From Candidatus Rokuibacteriota bacterium (GTDB lineage Bacteria; Methylomirabilota; Methylomirabilia; Rokubacteriales; CSP1-6): a DNA stretch of 10,932 nt. Under the pieces are notes generated by a model, which made no database searches, was not told the origin of the DNA, and worked only from the letters and a program-made list of their open reading frames with translations. This document shows positions 1 to 7,437 of the stretch, piece by piece. The stretch spans positions 1 to 10,932 of the forward strand of contig JACORX010000269.1 of assembly GCA_016179165.1 (NCBI GenBank). Direction: 5' to 3'. Made by a program: the position numbers and the translations under genes. Within the stretch, counting starts at the first letter, position 1, and every line of letters starts with the position of its first letter.

Positions 1-13
1 CATCTGCTTCGTT

Positions 14-75
14 GGCGCCCTCGGCCGCAGGCTCAACGTACCAGGGGTACGCCTCGCCTGCGGCCTGCAGGCGCC
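14..75. repeat. Compound inverted repeat, probable dispersed intergenic repeat
   Basis: Nested complementary arms are visible. GGCGCC at 14-19 pairs with 70-75, GGCCGCAGGC at 23-32 pairs perfectly with GCCTGCGGCC at 56-65, and CGTACC at 37-42 pairs with GGTACG at 46-51 around an AGG loop. Short internal loops separate the three stems. CATCTG occurs just outside both ends (1-6 and 82-87). No protein reading frame with recognisable content covers this stretch. The layout resembles REP-like intergenic elements, but calling it dispersed is inference because only one copy lies in the window. Confidence 0.5.
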
Positions 76-143
76 GCCACGCATCTGGGCCCGTCTCGCC
101 GACCAGCCCTGCTCGGGACAACACCGGAGCGCAGACACACGAA

Positions 144-171
144 GGGCGCGGTGGATCTCTCCGCCGCGCCC
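144..171 (-). terminator. Terminator-like hairpin after the RNA-binding protein gene
   Basis: GGGCGCGGTGGA (144-155) and TCCGCCGCGCCC (160-171) form a 12-bp stem with one T-G wobble and a TCTC loop. It starts 21 bases past the stop codon at 193. On the minus strand the stem is followed by TTCGTGTGT, which is T-enriched but not a clean U-tract, so termination may be partial. On the plus strand the stem is followed by TGTGCGCTCTTT, so it might also serve a convergent transcript. It is the only strong hairpin near the end of this unit. Confidence 0.6.
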
Positions 172-192
172 TGTGCGCTCTTTAGGCCTGAG

Positions 193-582
193 TTACCACT
201 TGAAGGGCTTCTTGGACGGTGGCACTCCGTAGGCGCCCCGGTCGCCGCCCCCGAACCCGCCGCCGCGACCGCCGCCGCCCGGGCGTCCACCCGGCCGCCC
301 GCCGCCCCGCGGGCCGCCGCCGCCTGATCCCGGCGCCTTCGGGGTCGAGAGATTGACGGTCAGCTTGCGGCCGTCGAGGTCCTTGCCGTTGAGCTCCGAG
401 ATGGCGCGCTGGGCCTCTTCAGCCGTTGTCATCTCGACGAAGCCGAAACCGCGCGACTGGCCGGAGAACTTGTCTGTGATCACGGCCGCGGATTCCACGG
501 TGCCGCACTGGGCGAAGTACTCACGCAACGTCTCGCTGGTCGTGGAATACGAGAGCCCCCCTACGTACAGTTTCGAAGCCAT
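193..582 (-). CDS. RRM-domain RNA-binding protein with RGG-rich tail
   Basis: 129-residue cytoplasmic protein with one RNA-recognition motif (about residues 3-80) and a Gly/Arg-rich tail (about 86-116) ending in SKKPFKW. RNP2 is LYVGGL (5-10) and RNP1 is RGFGFVEM (44-51); F46 and F48 supply the RNA-stacking aromatics. Small bacterial RRM proteins of this kind bind single-stranded RNA and in several bacteria are cold- or stress-induced, acting as RNA chaperones. The RGG-like tail would add non-specific RNA affinity. The ATG at 582 is chosen because AAGGAG lies six bases upstream (589-594) and the RRM begins right after it. An in-frame ATG at 642 would add 20 residues unlike the family and would swallow the leader stem-loop. 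The gene is last in its unit, with a hairpin after the stop. Family is certain; RNA targets are unknown. Confidence 0.93.
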   Translation of the reverse strand: MASKLYVGGLSYSTTSETLREYFAQCGTVESAAVITDKFSGQSRGFGFVEMTTAEEAQRAISELNGKDLDGRKLTVNLSTPKAPGSGGGGPRGGGRPGGRPGGGGRGGGFGGGDRGAYGVPPSKKPFKW

Positions 583-599
583 CTGGATCTCCTTCAGTC

Positions 600-639
600 G
601 CTCTTCCGCCTTGATGCACGCCCCAATACTCGGAAGAGC
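600..639 (-). promoter_or_regulatory. 5'-leader stem-loop of the RRM gene
   Basis: GCTCTTCCG (600-608) and CGGAAGAGC (631-639) are perfect 9-bp complements enclosing 22 bases. In the minus-strand transcript the stem ends 17 bases before the ATG, immediately ahead of the AAGGAG ribosome site (589-594). The sequence TATTGG occurs twice in the transcript, once in the loop and once just 5' of the stem, from the direct repeats CCAATACTCGG (623-633) and CCAATATCGG (639-648). The position suggests translational control or RNA protection, possibly autoregulation by the RRM protein. That role is inference; only the structure is seen. Confidence 0.5.
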
Positions 640-724
640 CAATATCGGAGGCGAGGGCGCCGGCCGCGGCGCTACCCGCCCAGTTTACACCATGCGGGGC
701 CGCGCCGCCGCCAGAGCCGCCCGG

Positions 725-940
725 CTACGGCGTCATCCAGGCCGCGAGGGCCGGATCGCGGTACGTGCTGTCGACAGGCTCCTGCTTGATAGGCAGCCCC
801 GGCTCCGCAGCTTCCGGAAGCAGGGACGCGATCTCCGCCTGGCGGATAGACTCCCCCGTCGCGACCAGGAGGCCGAGCAGGCAGAGGGCCACCCCCAACC
901 CGAGGGCCCCGGCGAGGGACTTCCTGCCGAAGGATTCCAT
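725..940 (-). CDS. Small single-pass membrane protein, unknown function
   Basis: 71-residue protein not recognised as any family. After a short positive N-terminus (MESFGRK) comes one hydrophobic segment at about residues 8-29, then a 42-residue Glu/Pro/Ala-rich tail, predicted outside the cytoplasm by the positive-inside rule. Cys20 sits inside the hydrophobic stretch without a proper lipobox (Leu at -1), so a lipoprotein is unlikely. The ATG at 940 is five bases past the stop of the receiver-like gene, implying co-translation. A GTG at 955 would overlap that gene by ten bases and add five residues. The ribosome site is weak (GGGT). Reality rests on the coherent signal-anchor pattern, the tight spacing and the lack of a better frame; there is no homology. 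Confidence 0.55.
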   Translation of the reverse strand: MESFGRKSLAGALGLGVALCLLGLLVATGESIRQAEIASLLPEAAEPGLPIKQEPVDSTYRDPALAAWMTP

Positions 941-945
941 CGTGT

Positions 946-1356
946 CTACCCGCACACGGCATTGAGGGCGGTCGCCGCCTTCGCGGGGCGCGGCGCCACC
1001 ACTCGGGCGGGCCGCTCAGCCTTCGCGACGAGGTCGAGCACATCGAAGGGCTCGCGCACCGCGCGAAAGCCGTGGAGCTCGAAGCGGACCTGCTCGTCTA
1101 TCCCCTGGCCGGCCTCGACCCGCACCACCACCGGCACGCCGGGAGCTACGGTGTCGAAGAGCCGCGCGAGGTCGGCCCCCGGCAGATGCACCACGGCGGA
1201 GGAGAGGAGGATCAGCGACACGGGAGTCTCGAGCAGCTGACGCACTCCCTCGCAGAAGGTATCGGCCATCCGGACCGCGATGCCTTGTTCGAAACATCTC
1301 ATGCCGACCGACTCGGTCAGCGTCCGGTTCTCATCGATCATCAGCACACGTGTCAT
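946..1356 (-). CDS. Degenerate receiver-domain protein (pseudo-receiver)
   Basis: 136-residue single-domain protein with the fold pattern of a CheY-like receiver. The first strand VLMIDEN carries the acidic pair D8/E9. The strand that normally ends in the phosphoacceptor Asp reads LILLSS, placing Ser52 at the Asp position (eight residues before the conserved Gly60, as in the NtrC gene next door). The usual Thr/Ser switch position is Val80 within VVVRVEAG, and the conserved Lys of the KPF motif is Glu102 in REPF. It therefore should not be phosphorylated conventionally and more likely acts by protein binding. No output domain is present. Start ATG has AGGA five bases upstream. A strong -24/-12 promoter lies about 40 bases upstream of the start codon. 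The small membrane protein gene follows after five bases. Receiver family is likely; partner and function are unknown. Confidence 0.82.
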   Translation of the reverse strand: MTRVLMIDENRTLTESVGMRCFEQGIAVRMADTFCEGVRQLLETPVSLILLSSAVVHLPGADLARLFDTVAPGVPVVVRVEAGQGIDEQVRFELHGFRAVREPFDVLDLVAKAERPARVVAPRPAKAATALNAVCG

Positions 1357-1396
1357 GGCATTCCTTTCCCGTTTAGGTTAAGATCACCGGAATGGG

Positions 1397-1412
1397 AGCA
1401 AAGGCGATGCCA
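1397..1412 (-). promoter_or_regulatory. Sigma54 (-24/-12) promoter
   Basis: Read on the minus strand the site is TGGCATCGCCTTTGCT. It matches the sigma54 consensus TGGCACG-N4-TTGCW in all but two positions, with the essential GG and GC separated by exactly ten bases. The predicted start is near 1386, leaving about a 30-base leader with a good ribosome site before the receiver-like gene at 1356. The site is intergenic, correctly oriented and next to the gene for a GAFTGA-bearing sigma54 activator, which strengthens the call. Transcription from here would cover the pseudo-receiver and small membrane gene, and possibly the RRM gene by readthrough. Confidence 0.78.
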
Positions 1413-1498
1413 CGTGGGGCGGACACGCCCAAATGCGCGTGATCGCGGGACTTTTGCGCGCGCCGGCCCTCACGGACGTGCCCTGAAGCGTGCCGGGA

Positions 1499-1515
1499 TC
1501 GGGCGCGGCGCCCGA
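1499..1515. promoter_or_regulatory. 17-bp perfect palindrome, candidate enhancer (UAS) for the NtrC regulator
   Basis: TCGGGCGC-G-GCGCCCGA is a perfect inverted repeat around one central base. Its centre is about 120 bases upstream of the start predicted for the sigma54 promoter, inside the usual range for enhancer-binding-protein sites. It begins 28 bases past the stop of the activator gene. Neither side has a T-run, so an intrinsic terminator is the weaker reading, though a short GC hairpin (6-bp stem, 5-base loop) could form. A further GCCCGA half-site occurs at 1531-1536. Binding by the adjacent regulator is inference. Confidence 0.45.
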
Positions 1516-1542
1516 CAAGAATCGTCTTCTGCCCGAGCGGCT

Positions 1543-2912
<1,370 letters not shown>

Positions 2913-2916
<4 letters not shown>

Positions 2917-5900
2917 GACGCGGTCTCCGTGGCGCCCGTGGGCAAGATCACCCGAAAGGTCGCGCCCCGGCCGACGCGAGACTCCGCCTCGATACGCCCA
3001 CCGTGGTCGACGACGATGCCCTGGGCGATCGCGAGCCCGAGCCCGGTCCCCTGCCCGGGCGGCTTCGTGGTGAAGAAGGGGTCGAACACGCGCGGCAGCA
3101 CGTCGGCGGAAATGCCCGGTCCCTGGTCTGCGAATACAATCTCGACGTCACCCGTGCCGCGCCGGCGCGTCGTCACCGTCAGCACGCCGCGCCCCTCCAT
3201 GGCCTCGAGGCCATTGCCGGCGAGCCCGAGGAAGACCTGACGGAGCTGCCCCTCGTTGACGACCACCGCCGGCAGGCCCTGGTCGAAGTCTCGCCTGACG
3301 TCCGCTCCAACGAACCGCGACTGGTGACCGAGGAGATCGAGGACCTTGTCCACGAGGGTGTTGAGGTCGACCGCCTCACGCCTCCCGCCCGGCTCGCGCA
3401 CGAACTGGAGCAGGCTGCCCGTGATTTCCTTGCAGCGGAAGGCCTCCTCCTCGATGAGCGAGAGATAGGATGGGAAGTCCTTGAAGCCGTCCTGCTCGGC
3501 GAGCCGCGGATCCCGTGCGCGCTCCTTCAGGGCCTCGGCGCAGCCCGCGATGGTCGCCAGCGGGTTGTTGAGCTCGTGCGCCACGCCGGCCGCGAGCCGC
3601 CCAGCGGTCGTCAGGCGCTCGGTCAGCAGCATCTGCTGCTCGAGGCGCTTCTGGAGCGTCAGGTCCTGGACGAGCACGATCAGGCGCCCGGTGCCTCCGG
3701 CCGCCGCGGGCAGCGGCGCCGCCGTCAGCCTGAGCGTCCGGGGCTGCGCTCCGCCCGGCACCTCGCCCTCGAGATGCCTGACCTCCCAGGCCGCGAGAGC
3801 CGCGCGGAGAAAGTCGCTGACGGTCGAGGCTTGAGCGGCCGGCACGAGGTCCACGAACGAGGAACCCACGCCCGACGGACCCGCGAAGGCGGCGGCGCCC
3901 TCCGGGTTGGCGCGCACGATCCTGAGCGCCGCGTCGAGCACGTAGAGGCCGAGCGGAAGCGTCTCCAGCACCACCTCGACGAAGCGCTTCTGCTCGTCCA
4001 GCTCCCGAGTGCGGTTCGCGACCATCTCCTCGAGCTGCTCGGAATACGTGCGGACCGAGCTGAAGAGCCGCGCATGCTCGAGCGCCATCGCCGCCTGGTC
4101 CGCGAATGCGGCCACGAGCGACTCTTCCTCCGGCGTGAAATGGTGCACGTCGGTGCGGAGCACGGTCAGCGCGCCGATCGCCTCATTGCCCACCACGAGC
4201 GGAGCGGCCAGCATGGAGCGGAGCGGGCTTGCCTCCGCCACCTCCGGGTAGCGGACGCGCGGATCGTGCTGCAGATCGGCGCTCTGCTGCGGCCGGCGCT
4301 CCTTCACGGCCATGCCCGTGATACCCTCCCCGATTTGCAGCCGGATCCGGTCCACGATCTCGGGGGCGAGATCGAGGCTCGCCGCCGATGCGAGCTCGCC
4401 CGTGGTCGGGTCGAGCGTGAAGAGGCCGCAGGACTGGACGCCGAGCACCTCGCGCGCCTGCTGGAGGATGAGGCGGATGGTCTCGCCGACGTCCAGGCTC
4501 TGGTTGACGGCGTGCCCCGCTTCGAGGAGCGCCTGGCGCTCGCGGCCGCGGCGCTGGCTCTCCTCGAAGAGGCGCGCGTTCTGGATGGCGATGCCCGCCT
4601 GGTCCGCGAAGCCCTCGAGGAGCGCCTGGTGCCTCCGGCGGAAGAAACCGACCCCCGTCGAGAAGGCCGAGATGACGCCGATCAGCTCGCCGCCCACCCG
4701 CATCGGCACGGAGAGCATCGAGCGGATGCCTTCTTTCTCGTCTACGTCGCGCTGCGCCGAGCGCGGGTCGGTGCGGACGTCATCCACGCGCAGCGCCGCG
4801 CCCGACATCGCGGCGCGCCCAATGATCCCCTCGCCCAGGGGCATGGAGAGCCGGCTCCACTCGGGCGTCCTGAAGCCGTGGGCAGCCACGTGCACCACGG
4901 CTGTCCGCTCCGCGTTCAGGAGGCCGATGCCGCAGCCGGTGCTGCCGATGAGGTCCGCCACGGATCGGCTGACGGTCTCGAGGAGCGCGCTCAAGTCGAG
5001 CCGCGAGGTGATGAGCTGGCTGGTCCGGTTGAGCGCGGCCAGCGCCTCAGCGCGCTCCGCGGTCTCCGCGTGCAGACGCGCATGCTCGATGGCGGAGGCG
5101 AGCGGCCTCGCCACCTCGCCCAGCGCCTCGAGGTCGGCGTCCGTGAACGCGCGGGCCTCGCGATGGCCGACGTTGAGCGTGCCGATGACCACGCCCTGGG
5201 AGATGAGCGGCGCGAGCATGGCCGAGCGGAGCCCGCGGCGCGACAACAGCTCGCGGCCGGCCGGGGGCACGTCGGGATCGTCGAGGTCGTCCACGCGGCG
5301 CGGCGCCCGCTGCTCGAGGACCCGCTGGGCGAGCGTGCCCTCGGGCGGGATCCGCTCCGTTGTGATCTCGGGATCCCCGGCCCGGCTGGTGACAGTCACC
5401 ACCTGGAGCTCTCCGCGCTCGGTGTCGAGCAGTGTGACCGAGAGCAGGTCGAAGCGGATCAGCCGGCCGAGCGCCCGCGCCACGGCCTCGTAGACCTGCT
5501 CGAGCGCGTGCGCGCCGGCGGTGAGCTGGGTCACCTCGTTGATCACTGTCAGTCTGAGCGTGCGCCAGTGCAGCCGCCAGACCTGCTCGAGCGCCAGCCC
5601 GAGCTCGAGCGGAAAAGAGGATGGCAGCGCGCCGCCGCGAAACCGGCGCCCCAGGAGCAGGAGCGTGCCCAGGGGATGCGCCGAGGGGCCGAGCGGCGCC
5701 CGCAGCAGGAGCGGCCGGCCCGGCCCCTTCCACCCCGGTGGCGGCTTGCGCAGCGTCTCGACGCGCATCCTCCGCGGCGGCGTGGCGTCCCGCCCGTCGA
5801 GCCACGCCGCCAGCGCCGAGCCCGTTCGCGCCCCGGCGAGGAGGTCTAACGACGGGCCGGGGGCGCCGGAGAAGGTCAGACGGCCGGCGGAGGCGCCGGT

Positions 5901-6002
5901 CAGCCTGACGAGGCGCCGGAGCCCGCGGGCGACGCCGCTCTCCGGCGACGAGGCGCGGCCGAGGGCAGCCAGGAGATCGGGGAAGAGACGGCCGATCTTC
6001 AT
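2913..6002 (-). CDS. Soluble multi-GAF/PAS sensor histidine kinase
   Basis: 1029 residues without a signal peptide or membrane span, so cytosolic sensing is expected. Three GAF domains lie at about 165-310, 335-478 and 503-646, each ending in the A-x-x-x-x-ARLF/ARL helix typical of tandem GAF kinases. The N-terminal 1-150 looks like a fourth, degenerate GAF. A coiled-coil linker leads to a PAS domain (about 672-785). HisKA has the H-box VAHELNNPL with phosphorylatable H809. The HATPase has N930 (N-box), DQGPGIS (959-965), FDPFFTTK (973-980) and GTGLGLAIA (985-993), all intact. It should autophosphorylate on H809 and pass phosphate to D55 of the regulator whose gene overlaps its stop. The ATG start has no strong ribosome site directly upstream; a GAGG lies in a hairpin loop 15 bases away. 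Ligand unknown: GAF domains can bind haem, nucleotides, NO or small aromatics, and none is evident from the sequence. Confidence 0.95.
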
Positions 6003-6007
6003 CGCGA

Positions 6008-6029
6008 CCCGCTGCTACCTCGCAGCGGG
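6008..6029 (-). other. Hairpin immediately upstream of the kinase start codon
   Basis: CCCGCTGC (6008-6015) and GCAGCGGG (6022-6029) form a perfect 8-bp stem with a six-base loop, five bases from the kinase ATG. In the transcript the loop reads GAGGTA, the only Shine-Dalgarno-like sequence nearby. The hairpin could tune kinase translation, or attenuate readthrough from the amidase gene. It also coincides with the end of the amidohydrolase-like stub. Function is inference. Confidence 0.35.
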
Positions 6030-6080
6030 CGCGCCCGTACCGTCGAGCACCTGCCCGCCCGAGATCTTGACGTCAAGCAC
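6015..6080 (-). pseudogene. N-terminal stub of a D-aminoacylase-type amidohydrolase
   Basis: A GTG-started frame overlapping the amidase stop codon encodes 21 residues including KISGGQVLDGTGAPAAR, then TAG. This matches the first beta-strands of N-acyl-D-amino-acid deacylase/amidohydrolase proteins, which typically open with a pattern like (L/I)I-x-GG-x-V-x-DGTG-x-P-x-x-R followed by a DV strand. Nothing of the remaining protein, including the HxH metal motif, follows; four codons after the TAG the kinase ATG appears in the same frame. I interpret this as the remnant of an amidohydrolase gene once co-translated with the amidase and cut off by a rearrangement. Similarity is recalled from family knowledge, not searched. 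A short coincidental ORF cannot be excluded. Confidence 0.5.
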
Positions 6081-7419
6081 GAGGCGTCTCGTTGAAGCCG
6101 ATGACCCGCTCGCACCAGGCCGCTGCGGCCAGCAGCCGCGCCTCGCACCACGGCGCTCCGCTCAGCTGGACGGCAAACGGCAGCCCGTGGGGCGCGAGCC
6201 CGGTGGGCAGCGAGATCGACGGCATGCCGGCAAAGCTCCACGGCGCGCAGTAGTACGGATCGCCCGTGGACTCGAGCCCCTTCGGCGCGGGCCCGGCCGC
6301 CGTCGGCGAGACGAGCGCGTCGTACCGCGCGGCGACTGCGCCCATGTCGCCGCGGAATACACGCCGGTGGGTTTGGGCGGCGATGTAGTCCACGGCGGCG
6401 ATCCGGTGGCCGGCCTTGACGGCCTCGCCGATGTGCTTCGGGTACTCGGCCGAATGCCGCGCGTAGAGGTCGCGGTGGAAGGCGGCCGCCTCGGCGCGCG
6501 AGACGGTATCTCCCGCCCCGTGAAGGCCTTCGAACGATGCCGCGAGCGGCGCCTCCTCGACCTGCGCACCTGCCGCCCGGAGCGTCTCGAGAATCGCGTC
6601 GATGTGCGCCGCGTTGGCGGGCTCGGCGCGCTCGATCAGCGGCCGCAGCACCCCGATCCGCGGAGCCGCCGGCGCCGCCAGCGCGGCGAGGTAGTCCTCC
6701 ACGGGCATCGCCGCCGAGAGAGGGTCCGCGGGATCGTGACCGGCCATGACCGTGAGCGCCAGCGCCGCGTCCTCGACGGAGCGGCAGAGCACGCCCACGT
6801 GGTCCAGGCTCCAGGCCAGCGGCGTCACGCCCACCGCGCTGATGCGCCCGTGAGTCGGCTTGAAGCCGACCGCGCCGCAGTAGGCGGCCGGGCGCAGCAC
6901 CGAGCCGACGGTCTGCGTGCCGAGCGCCAGCGGCACCATGCGCGAGCCGACCGCCGCGCCCGAGCCGCTCGACGAGCCGCCCGGCGTATGGCCGGGATTC
7001 CACGGGTTGCACGTCGCCGTCGGGTCTCGGAGCGCGAACGGCGTCGTCGTGACCTTGCCCAGGATGACGGCTCCCGCTGCCCGCAATCTCGCCACCGAGG
7101 CCGCGTCCACGGTCGGACGGCGGTGCCCCCAGGGCCCCACCCCGGACGTGGTCACGAGCCCGGCGGCGTCGTAGATGTCCTTGAGGGCGACAGGCACGCC
7201 GTGGAGCGGCCCCATGAAGCGCCCCTCGCGCGCCTCGATGTCCCGCTGGACGGCGACGCGGGAGGCGGCATCGCGGTCGAGGTGCACCCAGACCTTGAGG
7301 ACGGGCTCGACCGCGTCAATTCGCTTGAGACAGGAGGCCAATAGGTTGGAAGGCGACAGCGCGCCAGCCCGGATGCGCCTCGCGGCCTCGGCTGCGGTGA
7401 CGTCGTGGAGATCGGCCAT
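6073..7419 (-). CDS. Amidase-signature family hydrolase
   Basis: 448-residue amidase-signature enzyme that hydrolyses a C-N amide bond with a Ser-cisSer-Lys triad. The catalytic Lys is K80 in GVPVALKD. The Gly/Ser-rich signature PGGSSSGSGAAV begins near 146 and gives cis-Ser S149. The nucleophile is S173 in GTQTVGSVLRP, 24 residues further, as in characterised members. GTQTVGS replaces the GTDTGGS seen in GatA-type enzymes, and no GatB/GatC genes are near, so tRNA amidotransferase is unlikely. No signal peptide is seen, so the enzyme is probably cytoplasmic. ATG at 7419 has GGGGGA five bases upstream, and the previous gene stops 18 bases before, indicating cotranscription. The stop overlaps the amidohydrolase-like stub, suggesting the pair once formed an amide-degrading module. 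Substrate cannot be assigned from the sequence. Confidence 0.92.
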   Translation of the reverse strand: MADLHDVTAAEAARRIRAGALSPSNLLASCLKRIDAVEPVLKVWVHLDRDAASRVAVQRDIEAREGRFMGPLHGVPVALKDIYDAAGLVTTSGVGPWGHRRPTVDAASVARLRAAGAVILGKVTTTPFALRDPTATCNPWNPGHTPGGSSSGSGAAVGSRMVPLALGTQTVGSVLRPAAYCGAVGFKPTHGRISAVGVTPLAWSLDHVGVLCRSVEDAALALTVMAGHDPADPLSAAMPVEDYLAALAAPAAPRIGVLRPLIERAEPANAAHIDAILETLRAAGAQVEEAPLAASFEGLHGAGDTVSRAEAAAFHRDLYARHSAEYPKHIGEAVKAGHRIAAVDYIAAQTHRRVFRGDMGAVAARYDALVSPTAAGPAPKGLESTGDPYYCAPWSFAGMPSISLPTGLAPHGLPFAVQLSGAPWCEARLLAAAAWCERVIGFNETPRA

Positions 7420-7437
7420 CGGAGTCCCCCGGGAAGA

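Noticed and set aside
33..290. 85-codon minus-strand frame entering the RNA-binding protein gene
   Set aside because: It starts in the Gly-rich coding region in another frame and runs through the terminator-like hairpin and the repeat; product is low-complexity.
583..642. Extended start of the RRM protein at 642
   Set aside because: The extra 20 residues do not belong to the family and overlap the leader stem-loop, while the ATG at 582 has an AAGGAG at ideal spacing.
682..687. TAAACT (minus strand) as a -10 box for the RRM gene
   Set aside because: No -35 element is visible at a suitable distance in the GC-rich sequence upstream, so it was not called as a promoter.
725..940. Small membrane protein as a lipoprotein
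   Set aside because: Cys20 is preceded by V-A-L, so the lipobox small residue at -1 is missing and the Cys is buried in the hydrophobic core.
1499..1515. Palindrome as the intrinsic terminator of the NtrC gene
   Set aside because: The stem is short and neither strand has a T-run afterwards, so an enhancer or operator site was preferred, though not proven.
3003..5849. 948-codon open frame on the plus strand
   Set aside because: It runs exactly antisense to the histidine kinase and its product is Arg/His/Glu-rich without any domain. It is a codon-bias shadow of a high-GC gene.
5521..7344. 607-codon open frame on the plus strand
   Set aside because: Antisense to the kinase N-terminus and the amidase; low-complexity Arg-rich translation and no family features.
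6073..7419. Amidase as GatA of a tRNA amidotransferase
   Set aside because: The nucleophile motif is GTQTVGS in place of GTDTGGS, and no gatB or gatC genes are adjacent.
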